Assembly: GCA_943704495.1 (NCBI GenBank)
Contig: CALSCR010000979.1
Coordinates: 1 to 28,557, forward strand
Reading direction: 5' to 3'
From: Pigoraptor chileana
Lineage: Eukaryota; Opisthokonta; Filasterea
Length of the DNA: 28,557 nt
Numbering within the stretch: position 1 is the stretch's first letter; every line of letters begins with the position of its first letter. Below the pieces are notes generated by a model. The model was given only the letters and a program-made list of their open reading frames with translations. It had not been told where the DNA came from and did not search any database. The position numbers and the translations under genes were made by a program. Shown one piece after another: positions 1-13,537 of the stretch.

Positions 1-211
1 CCCCACTCCCCCCTAATGCCGGTCTACATTGATTAGTACATGATAATATTACCTTGTCCTTGTGCCAAATCAGAGGTTGACGTTCATCATCGCCTATTGG
101 GCGCATCCCACGCACCACGTTCGGTGCCTTGAGAATCCACTGTTTCAAACTATCACACTCACACTCTTTATTCCCACACTCATGCATTGCACAAATTATG
201 GGCGCACGCAG

Positions 212-487
212 CCTCCCCGCGTCAACCAGGAGAATGTCAAGGGCGTGGTTTACCTCCGCGGCGCCACCATTTCCAAGACCAAGTTTGGCATGAAGAGCCT
301 TGTGATCAAGATCGAGCCGAAAGTGGGCCGCAAACCTGGGTGGGATGTGGATGAGACGGCAGTGTTCTACGTTGCCGCGTCGAATCAACAAGAGTTGGAT
401 GAATGGTTTGAGGCGCTTAACACAACCGCAACAACCCCCGCGCCGTCCACGCCTCTGCCCGCCGGGCCACCGGCCTCCGAATTCTAG
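212..487 (+). CDS. C-terminal part of a PH-domain protein (5' end outside window)
   Basis: Terminal exon of a gene running in from the left edge. From a plausible acceptor (ACGCAG, ending at 211) the frame reads on to TAG at 485-487. The segment KGVVYLRGATI, then LVIKIEP, then AVFYVAASNQQELDEWFEAL has the closing pattern of a pleckstrin homology domain: beta strands followed by the C-terminal helix with its conserved Trp. PH domains bind phosphoinositides or protein partners at membranes. The tail after the helix is short and rich in Thr, Pro and Ala. The frame stays open upstream to position 62, but residues before 212 look like intron. The rest of the protein, and so its actual role, lies outside the window. 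The domain call is fairly firm; the exon start is tentative. Confidence 0.55.
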   Translation, partial: PPRVNQENVKGVVYLRGATISKTKFGMKSLVIKIEPKVGRKPGWDVDETAVFYVAASNQQELDEWFEALNTTATTPAPSTPLPAGPPASEF

Positions 488-1449
488 AGGGAACGTGGAT
501 GGGATCGATGCCGGCGTGTTGAAACTGCTTGTGCGTGCGTTGTTTTGCGTGTGTGCGTGAGTGTGTGTCTGTTTGGGGGTGGTTGCATGGCTTGACAATT
601 TGAATGTTCTTGGTACTGTTTTTGTTGGCGCGTATTGCGTTCTATTCTGCATCCCCGGATGCGAGAATGAGGGGTCCCGCTGTTCATTCCCGGAAGCAGT
701 GATTACCCCGACATTGTTTGTTTACCCTTTACTACTACTACACACAGCACACACACTCTCTACTTGTTCACTGTTGTTGGAAACCCGCCAGGAAGCGCTG
801 TGCGACTGGACAGGAGGCCTGTCGCCGTGTGTGTATAAACCGTCCGGTAGGCGGATGCCAATTCCCTTTCGACCCTTTTGATCTCCTTTTGCTCTTTTCT
901 TTGTTTCTTGTGGGACATGCCTCCGTAGAGAATGGGGGTCTAGGGTGCTTGTATGTGACCTCCGTCGGTCCCATTGCCGTTGGATGTGGCGGTGTCATTC
1001 CTTATTATGCACACCATGTACATCGCCATGTGGTCTGCAAAACTTCTCCCTTGATGGCCCATGCTTCTGTTGGCATTGTAGCCCTGTGGGAATTCGTATT
1101 TGCAACCAAACTCTGTAATAAGCTATCATGCGTGATTGCGAGTGGTCTCCATGACAACAAATCAACGTTAGGAGAGATGTTCTTTCCCTTCATTTTGCAC
1201 GTTACTCTGGGAGGCCGGCTACCTGCCTGTGGCCCTTGCACTTGACAAGACTGTGCGCCGTGAGTATGCGAGATTGAGGGGGAAAAAACACGGCCGGGCC
1301 TTGGTCAGGTATTATTTGGATCTTCTGGCGATTCCCTGCCTGTTCGCAGACTAATCAGGCATCTGAACACAGCCACATGGCCGCTCTCAGCTATTGTGGC
1401 GTCTCACATGTTGTGACGTGTGCTTTCATGCTCGCTCTCTGGTACGCTT
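488..1449. other. Intergenic spacer, nothing coding recognised
   Basis: Follows the stop of the PH-domain gene and leads into the tandem hairpin repeat. Open frames of up to about 175 codons exist on both strands, but their translations show no domain pattern, and Cys/Leu/Val-rich runs derived from GT-rich DNA dominate. I see no polyadenylation hexamer, tRNA or other RNA gene here. Confidence 0.5.
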
Positions 1450-1735
1450 ATTGTAGTCCATGGGCACAGCGCCCATGACACTGACTTGAATTCTACATCT
1501 CTCACTCTCCCTTTCTTGTGGAGTCCGTGGGCACAGCGCGGCTTGAATACTACATCTCCCTCTCTCCCTTTCTTGTGGAGTCCTTCGGCACACTGCCCGA
1601 GACACTGACTTGAATCCTACATCTCTCTCTATCTCGCTCCCTGTCTCTCTCTGTCTCTCTCTCTCTCTCGCTTGTGGAGTCCATGGGCACAGCGCCCAAG
1701 GTACTGACTTGAATCCTACATTTCTGTCCGTTTAT
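1450..1735 (+). repeat. Four-copy tandem of a hairpin-bearing dispersed repeat
   Basis: Four diverged copies begin near 1456, 1524, 1582 and 1679. The unit carries GTGGAGTCC, then a short inverted repeat, then ACTGACTTGAATCCTAC, then a pyrimidine run (CATCTCTC type, expanded to a CT microsatellite at about 1621-1672). In the first copy CATGGGC (1459-1465) and GCCCATG (1471-1477) form a perfect 7-bp stem around the loop ACAGC. The fourth keeps TGGGC/GCCCA, the second has lost the right arm, and the third has changes in both arms. Related copies lie in introns at about 9476-9530 and 18203-18250. Its identity is unknown. A short nonautonomous element is possible; the TTGAATCC core only loosely resembles a tRNA B box. 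Confidence 0.7.
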
Positions 1736-1808
1736 TTTCTCCTTCTCTGGCTGTTGTGTCTGCTTGGAAACCCTCCCGTGTAAAACAAGCTCATGACAGT
1801 CGTGCTAA

Positions 1809-1814
1809 TTTATT
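1809..1814 (-). promoter_or_regulatory. Polyadenylation signal AATAAA
   Basis: TTTATT on the plus strand is AATAAA on the minus strand, about 30 nt after the stop codon of the CHAT-helicase gene. This spacing suits a poly(A) signal and supports the 3' end of that gene. Confidence 0.6.
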
Positions 1815-1842
1815 GTGCTGGTGAGGTCGCGCGCATGGCGTA

Positions 1843-4800
1843 TCACGGGGCGGGAAGACCGCCTGTGGGCAGGTTGAACTGCTCGCGTATGTCTACGCCT
1901 CGAACTGTTTTGCCTGTGCGCAAGTCTCGCAAGTGTATGTGCGGTGTTTTGAATGCCGGCAGGTGCAACCGCTCTCTTCGGATGCGAAACGTGTGTGCGA
2001 TTGTCGTGCGACACAAGCGACATTCGAGTGCGTCTCCGACCGCTTTGAGCCGTCTATCGAGAAACCCGACTTTCTGTGCGCACATTTGTGCTCCGTCGTA
2101 GAGAATTAAGGACTGGGCACTGCAAATCGGACCGTCTTTGTTGTCGTCGCACCGGTTGCAGAAAACGCCGTAGTTGGAGATATTCTCTATGGCTCGTGCA
2201 CGCTCCGCCATCTGCGACGCCTTCACGGATTCTCCTCGCTGCTTCTCTTTGTCATAATGTAGCTGCAGCTGGTACTCGTCGCGCACGACGTCAATCATGG
2301 CATTCCGTTTGGCGGCGTGTTTGCGTATGACCTGTTCGTGCTCCCTGTGCTCAGCCTCGGCACTGTCGATGCGGCGCCGAGCGTCGCTGTCGGCAAAGTC
2401 AACCACGATAAACTTGCCGCCCGGCTTCCTCACCCTCCCCCTCGCCTGCACGTGCTCGACAGTGTTTGTTCCGAGTGCAAATGCAACCAAACGCACGCAA
2501 TCGGGAAAATCCGCGCCGCAATTTGCTATTTTAGTCGTGACGAGAATGTCTGCCTTTCCGCCCCGAAATGCATCGTACGATTTGCTCTGCTCTGTCGGAT
2601 TCTGAGACCCCACAAGCAGCGCCGGAGTGTGTGTCGCCCCCAACATCTGCGAGAGCTCGCGGTGAAGCTCCACGCACTCGACCGTCGTCGTGCACATGAC
2701 AATCGTCTGTCCCGGCAACGCGCGCAACTGCTCCACAAGCGCCTCCACGAGAGGACTCCTCCTTGTCAACACTGCTGCGCCCGCCGCCATCGCTCTTCTT
2801 GCCGCCTGCACAGGGCTGCTTGCGGCCCGCATGAAAGCGACGGTTTCTGCTTCCCTCACATTGCCCTCTTGCTCCAAATACGCACAAAATACAATCAGGG
2901 CAGCCCTTTCTCCAATGGTGGCGAGCACATACGCCGCCTCTGCAATTGCCTCCACCGCGCACGCGAGAGCCTTTTGCGACTGGTCCACGGCTGCCACCCC
3001 GTCTTTCTTCATGCTGGCAGCCAGTTCATTCAGACGGCCAAACGCGTGTGGTCGAGTCGGCAGCGTATCCATGTTCATCTCGTGGTACACGCCCAAGTGA
3101 GCGAGGCGATTGCGGACAATGTGCAGGAATTCGACGAGAATCGCAGTGGCTTGCCCGGCCACTCCGCAGCCGCGCGCCACTAGGCAGGCCTCTGTCGACA
3201 CGGGAAATCCGATCGCTTCTTGCAACGACTCGGTTTCTTTTACGACCGCGGCAATGTTTCCGCAGCACAGATTGCCGCAAAGGGTTTTGAATCCCTCCGG
3301 CGCCGTCACGTTCGGCACGAAGGGAGTCGCGGTGAGTGCGAGCACGTGGGGGACAGCCGCCTCTCCCGCGATGAAGAGCGGGCGCCAGTAGTCCTGCATT
3401 ATCATTTGATACGGGCTGTTGTCGTAGCAAGAGTGGCATTCGTCAAAGACTATCATTGCGACATTGAGCAGTAATTCCGCATTTGTTTTCAGGGCATTGC
3501 AGAACGCACCCGCCGTCATCGACAGCACATAATCGTTGCTTATCCAGCTGCGCAGTGTGGCGGATGACCCTCTAGCCCCCCACAGTTCGACGTTGCACGC
3601 ATCTGACCCCGGTGCTCCGAGGGATTCCAGTAGCTCTGGCAATCTCTTCGAGTGCTGACGGGCAAGGAGGCCGGTCGGGGACAGCACGATAATCGCGCCC
3701 CTCTGCGTGCCACGTTCACGCCGGATCCTGCACATGGCCATTGCCATCACCATTGTTTTTCCGCTGTTGGTCGGCGCGACAACCATTGTGTTGGTGAACA
3801 AATTTGCGCTCGGAAAGCACGCATTTGCAATTTCAGTCTGGTATGCGCGGGGTTTCAGTGCTGCAGAGGCGCCGGGAAGAACGACCTTGAAACGCAGTCC
3901 TGACGCCTGTCTGTCTAGTTCGGCGTCAAAGTCGGCGTCAGAGTCGGCGTCAGAGTCGGCGTCAGAGTCGTGCTGGGCTGTACCGCCAATGGGATACATG
4001 CACGAGCTTGCGTTTGCGAATTCGAGCGCCTTTGTATACGTATTGTCGCCACTGTCGCCCATGTATGCGTAGAATTTCTGTGCCCACGAAATGGCTTGTT
4101 TGCATTCGACATCGTTGTCTTCGGGATAGAGCACGGGTATGTTTAAAGCATCGGATAAGGCGGCCGCCGTCTTTGCAGAACAACACGCGCTGATGACGAC
4201 GATTGCATTCGAGAAGGTGGTGCGCACTTCGCGGACGGCCAGTGCAATGCGCTCACGTGGCATTATGGACGACGCCGGATGAAGCGCGCCACCACCACCA
4301 CAACCACAACTTCCTCTTCCTATTCCGCCTGGATGTGATGGCGCGGCAAATTGCAGTCCGGATTCGCTGCCGTGAAACGAGAGGTGGAAGATGTCCAATC
4401 CGCCGCCGTCGTTTGTAGGCTGCGACTGGATCGCGCGAATGAGGTCGTCGCCAGACGCCCCAAGCACTCTCGAGACACTTCCCCTGGGGACGCTGTTTCG
4501 TATGGCTTCCAATTCTTTGTGCGCGTCTAGCGATGCTTCTTGGCCAGCGAGGAAAGTAACGTGTAGCGTACCATTTGACGTATTGTGTCTGCTTTGTTGC
4601 AAACGCTGGAGCATCGCCTGGGCCTTCCTTTGAATCTCGCTCTCGATGTCACTGCACGTGCACGAAAACCACATGACATTATGCACGTGACTGGAACACG
4701 CGATGCCTCGAGTGCGCTCAGCTCTGTCACACACGTCTTTCTTGCTTGACGTTGTGCACGTCTGGCTCATCAGTAATCGCACACATACGCATGCCTTACT

Positions 4801-5989
4801 TACAACATACAACAACGCACCCAATCACCTGGATAAATCCAATGAGGTTTCGACGGCTTTCCTTCACACTTTGACATACCCACTCAATACACACGGGCAG
4901 ACAATTTCAAATTTGCGACGCATGCACACACACGCACCTTGGCACCATTCCATCTAACTTGCTGTCTGCATTGCCGCCGAGAGCGAGCCCTTTGACCATC
5001 TCGGCCATCTCTGCAATCTCGCAGCGAATTGCCCTCCTGACCGCGTCTTCACTCGCGGCCGCCACACGCTCTCCGGCTGCCACGCCTGATCCCCTGACGG
5101 TGTCGGCATCGCCGCTGTCGTCACTATCTGCATCTGCACCGCGCAGAGCGGGAATCATCTTGGCAAGTGCTTTGAGTCTCTTCGTAGCTTCCGAGTTTGA
5201 TGAGATGGCGCGCTGTATTATCTCAAGATTTTCCCGAACATCCGGGGGCTTCCGCTCGTCTCTCTGGGCGGCAGCCTGCGCTGTCACAATCTTGAACGGT
5301 CCTATGCGTGTTTTCTTCAGGCCTAGAATTTCAAAGAGCACGTCGCCCTCCGCGCTCACCCGCGATTTCGTCAGCTCGACATAAAAGGACTCTTTCCACG
5401 TGCCCTCTGAAACGTCCTTTCCGTGCGCCGGACCCTCCTTGAATAAAGTAGTAGAAACTTGGCCCAAATGTGAACCGGGTGGCGTGGTGAAGCTCTGTCG
5501 AACGAACGGTGATGATGGAGTGGGGTGCGACGGAGGAGATGACTCCAGCCAAACCAGCGGAAGGGATCCCATTTCGGCCCAGTCCAACGCTGGCCCTGCA
5601 GGTCCGTAGGGGTGATTGACAAGCCGCGCCGACACACGCACGCTAGCACCATCGCCCATCATCCAATCCTCTGCGACGTCATTGCGTGCCTCAAAGGTCA
5701 CTTTGATGCGTGGTGTGGGCAGTCTCTTGCGAGAGTCTGTCTTTTTCGCTTGGCCGTCGCTGGAACCGACGTCAATTAGGTTTATGTGTATGCTGAGATT
5801 GGCTTCATCCCCACGCATGTCAGGAAGCGTCGTGTGGCAAATATCTCCTTCCTCCTTTGGCATTACCGTGTAATGTTGTGAGTGCCTGTTGGGATGGGTG
5901 GGTGAGGAGGAACCGGAATAAGCCGACCGGACAGTGTGTGCGCCGACAAACCGCGGTTGCACGGCCGTGTGCACGATGATCTCACTCAT
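1843..5989 (-). CDS. CHAT protease fused to a RIG-I-like RNA helicase (two exons, 1286 aa)
   Basis: Exon 1 is 5989-4938 and exon 2 is 4651-1843. The ATG at 5989 is the first in-frame ATG after an upstream stop. Residues 56-236 are beta-rich and unassigned; about 241-380 are mostly helical. About 378-574 match a CHAT domain of clan CD: LHVTFLAGQEASLD opening, FHLSFHG with the predicted catalytic His444, and ISACCSA with the predicted nucleophile Cys507. An acidic DSDA linker spans 578-597. The helicase runs from about 603: KPRAYQ, PTNSGKT (644-650), DECH (754-757) followed by the RIG-I/Dicer-type SPYQMIMQDYW, ALTATP, ILVTTKIANCGADFP and QARGRVRK (about 1086-1093). A helical pincer-like stretch follows. 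The C-terminal domain (about 1178-1283) has C1182-x2-C1185 and C1228-x2-C1231, as in RIG-I-like receptors. Known family role: cytosolic binding of double-stranded or 5'-phosphate RNA. Inferred: RNA binding activates the protease. A Dicer relative is unlikely, since no RNase III or PAZ is present. Confidence 0.85.
3919..3970 (-). repeat. In-frame 12-bp tandem repeat coding an acidic linker
   Basis: About four near-perfect copies of a 12-bp unit (plus strand GTCGGCGTCAGA type) encode repeated Asp-Ser-Asp-Ala between the CHAT domain and the helicase core. The unit is a multiple of three, so copy-number change keeps the frame. The linker is predicted to be disordered and highly charged. Confidence 0.8.
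4652..4937 (-). other. Intron joining the N-terminal exon to the CHAT-helicase exon
   Basis: Minus-strand donor AAG|GTGCGTGTG at 4938/4937 and acceptor GTGCACGTGCAG|T at 4652/4651. The exon leaves AG of a split codon and T completes it as Ser351. The summed exons (1052 + 2809 nt) equal 1287 codons. The donor matches the GTGCGT form used elsewhere in the window. If this intron were retained, translation could start downstream, for example at the ATG at 4770, and give a protein without the N-terminal region. Confidence 0.8.
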
Positions 5990-6515
5990 CAGGTATTCGG
6001 GTCCGCTGCCGATCACTGATGCAGAGTGAACGCTTCCGATGATTTCTCATGATCAGTTCCGTCGGACGCAACTGATCCGTGTGCGGTATATGCCGAGTGT
6101 GTGAATACATTTAGTTTATGCATTCAATTGAAGCTCTTATCTCACCCAACACCAGCTGCCTCTCTTTCGGCGATAATCACGTCTTGGCCAGCGCCATCTG
6201 CCATGGCCCACGTCAGGTCCATGTCAGAGTGCAAGTGCCGGCGATCTCTTCCCAGTCTCTCGCTCCTTCAGTCTCTCGCCGACGTGGCAGATAAAAGATT
6301 GTGATCATTCACTTCATGGGTGTGTATTCTAATCAAGGGCCATCAGTTTGTGATTTCAAGCCGTGTCACTGCGAGCAGCCGTCAGCATGCCGAGTTGTTG
6401 TCACTCCATGACCGACCCAGTGAGTGAACTCAGCGGACAACTTTGACAGGTCGGCTAACCTTAAAATTTTTTTGCGAGTTCTCGGCAGCATTATGTCAGG
6501 CACAAGTAGAGGAGT

Positions 6516-6617
6516 ATACTTACCATCCAGTTTTACTAAGTATTGTAATCAATGCTTCGATCGCTTGTATCCATACAGTCGAAGATGCCCTTTGACCGCC
6601 CCCACACTTCAGGCGGT
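6516..6617 (+). other. Cluster of three consecutive hairpins, possible structured RNA
   Basis: ATACTTA (6516-6522) pairs with TAAGTAT (6537-6543). CTTCGA (6555-6560) pairs with TCGAAG (6579-6584), with an inner GTA/TAC stem. ACCGCC (6595-6600) pairs with GGCGGT (6612-6617). A GA(T)8 run follows at about 6661 and could pass for an Sm-like site. The first hairpin starts with ATACTTACC, the same nine bases as the 5' end of U1 snRNA, but the U1 stem-loop II signature ATTGCAC is absent. It could be a noncoding RNA, a promoter element or chance. Confidence 0.2.
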
Positions 6618-6693
6618 ACAGTTGGATAAGTTCAAATGTACTCTACTTAATTGGGAACGTGATTTTTTTTCCCTTGACAGCATGGACAGTCAC

Positions 6694-6765
6694 AACACAA
6701 CACACACACGCACAAACACGCACGCACACACACACCACATGGACGCACGCACACACACGCACATG
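6694..6765 (+). repeat. CA-rich imperfect microsatellite
   Basis: Interrupted (CA)n with ACGC and CACG variants upstream of the aconitase start. It generates spurious Thr/His- or Val/Cys-rich reading frames on the two strands. Confidence 0.8.
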
Positions 6766-6932
6766 CTGCACCCATTCCATCATGGCATTCCATTCGTACT
6801 CGGCGCATTCCCTCCCGCACAGCGTGCTTCGAACCACAAGCACCCAAGGAATAAAGATGCGGTGTGATTAATAGTGGTGTGTACAGTGCACTAAATCTTC
6901 TGTCACGCCCCGTGTGCGGAGGGTCAAAGAGA

Positions 6933-11861
<4,929 letters not shown>

Positions 11862-11992
11862 AGAGGAATGTTTCTGTCTGTCGGCACTCGCTACACGGCG
11901 CTGTTTGGAATTGGAGCCGCCACGGTGGGCGAGTCGGGAGGGAGAAAACCCCTCGGAAGGAGCATTCAATGAAGAAAACCTGAAATATAGTA

Positions 11993-11998
11993 AATAAA
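11993..11998 (+). promoter_or_regulatory. Polyadenylation signal AATAAA
   Basis: Lies about 130 nt after the aconitase stop codon and is the first such hexamer downstream. Confidence 0.55.
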
Positions 11999-12682
11999 AA
12001 TGAATTTGCGCTCATTACTCTTTGTTGTGGATACGACGTGCAATTGCAATGGTATACGGTTTGCACAGATGTGTCAACACAAGCTAACTCCTAGAGTGAG
12101 GAGTTGTCGACTGAAGCGTTTTCTGTGATTCTGGAATATGTTCAACCCCCCACACACACATACTTATGTTCATGCATCATGGACACACTTTTCTGAAAGC
12201 GCAAATGATGCCGGGTACAACTTGATCCACGCCCACCGTGACCATTGTCCATTGTTATGATGCAGACTGTCCTGTTTGTGTTACGCATCGTCACGGGGTC
12301 CAACATGTGTGCTTCCTGTCGCACAAGAAGGTCTGATTATTTGTGATACACAGTAATTAGTAGACATTCGTCCCTCATTAGAGAGATCCACAGGAAGGGC
12401 GTCGTCAATTATTGTCTCGGTTTTGTATCAGAAATGTATGGCTTCAGCTTTATTTGATCTTCCTTATGTGCGAATTTGGAATTTCCATTTTGAGCATTTT
12501 ATTTGTGGATCCCATACAAAGCCATAGTCAAAGGTCTTCTTCATACAACAGGTTTTTTTTTTTGGTTTCATTTTTTTATTTCTGCCTATCACTAACTATG
12601 CAATTTGTACTGCGGTGGAATTAATTTGAAGTGCGGTTGCAAGATTGCTCCAAAAGAGTCGCTTTGGCGCAGGCGATTGGCT

Positions 12683-12694
12683 CGTGTGTGTGTG

Positions 12695-12776
<82 letters not shown>
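12683..12776 (+). repeat. Long (TG)n microsatellite
   Basis: About 94 bp of almost uninterrupted TG dinucleotide with one CG variant. A (CA)n tract at 12835-12858 lies 60 bp away in inverted orientation, so the two could pair as a long imperfect hairpin. Confidence 0.95.
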
Positions 12777-12777
<1 letters not shown>

Positions 12778-12834
12778 TGTGTTTGTGCGTCGTTGCATGT
12801 GTGTGTGCGTGTGTGCACGGTATGTCCTTTGCAA

Positions 12835-12858
12835 CACAGACACACACACACACACACA
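12835..12858 (+). repeat. (CA)n microsatellite
   Basis: Short CA tract, complementary to the (TG)n tract just upstream. Confidence 0.9.
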
Positions 12859-13537
12859 GTGCATCCACTCGAGCGGGATCCTACACTTGCTGTTTTTGCC
12901 CAGGTGCGTGCCTGGCATCAGCTTCGTGACTTGCCTCTGCATGTTGTGTGCTCGCGCGTCTTGTGAGTGTTGTGTCAGAGGGACAAGGCGTGGTCTTCAC
13001 TCCAGCTGAGTCCATTGGTTCAGCACGTGTTCACGTGTAAAAGCGCACATCCATTTAATTCCAGTTTGCCATACTTGGTCAACTGAAATCCACTTGCATA
13101 GCCTGACAGCAACTTACAAGTCCGCCCGTCACTCCTTATTATTATATTTTCGCTGTTGCGTGCCTTTCGCGAACGGGTTGTGGTCAGGCGAAATCGTTCT
13201 CGCTGGAAGGGCTATTGGCTGCGTTTACAGTCCTTTCGGCGTCAATGGGATGAAACCACAGATGCTCTCGACGATTCCCGAATAGATCTTGTTGAATATT
13301 CGCCACAAGTGGATTGAGACTCAACCGGAGGGGTACGGTCCAACGGATCTTCTGGGCACAACTTGTGTCTTCTTCCCCCATTTCATTTTCTCTTACCGGC
13401 GACCGTCTGAGGATACGGCGCCGACGTTTCACCAAGGGACTGCAAATACGAGGTTTTCTGCCGAGTGCGAGCGGCACACGCGAATCCTGGACACCCAACA
13501 GGAGTCTCACGCTGGCGTACGCCCTCTGCGGGCATAA

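Larger units (their letters stand above)
5990..6932. other. Shared upstream region of the RNA-sensor gene and aconitase
   Basis: The two genes diverge from this spacer of about 0.94 kb, so it must hold both promoters. It contains the hairpin cluster near 6516-6617, a CA-rich microsatellite at about 6694-6765, and a 6-bp hairpin GTGCTT/AAGCAC (about 6825-6842) shortly before an AATAAA hexamer (6850-6855). The longest frame (6424-6867, plus) has no recognisable protein pattern and ends in translated microsatellite. I cannot place a TATA box or initiator. Confidence 0.5.
11999..13537. other. Intergenic spacer between aconitase and the WNK kinase
   Basis: Contains a long pure (TG)n tract, a shorter (CA)n tract and a pair of CACGTG boxes at 13024-13029 and 13032-13037, about 0.5 kb before the kinase start. 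Frames through the microsatellites are low-complexity artefacts. The frames at 13184-13537 on either strand overlap the kinase's 5' flank and show no domain. I see no RNA gene. Confidence 0.5.

Noticed and set aside
718-1245. 175-codon frame in the left spacer
   Set aside because: Low-complexity, Cys/Leu/Val-rich translation with competing frames on both strands and no domain.
1843-4651. Dicer
   Set aside because: The helicase resembles Dicer's, but there is no PAZ, RNase III or dsRNA-binding domain, and the C-terminal CxxC pair fits RIG-I-like receptors.
1843-4770. Translation start at 4824 or 4770 for a 993- or 975-residue helicase alone
   Set aside because: The phase-matched splice from the upstream exon gives a longer protein with a clean acceptor. 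The residues removed by splicing are Cys-rich and low in family signal. An internal start is still possible as a minor form.
6516-6675. U1 snRNA
   Set aside because: ATACTTACC matches the U1 5' end, but the stem-loop I and II landmarks are absent and the first nine bases would be locked in a hairpin, so I kept it only as an unassigned structured candidate.
6820-6845. tRNA T-arm on the minus strand (GGTTCGAAG)
   Set aside because: The flanking bases do not form a T stem and there is no A box or acceptor stem; the sequence is simply a small hairpin.
6424-6867. 147-codon frame in the aconitase upstream region
   Set aside because: Its second half is translated CA microsatellite and its first half overlaps the hairpin cluster; no protein family is evident.
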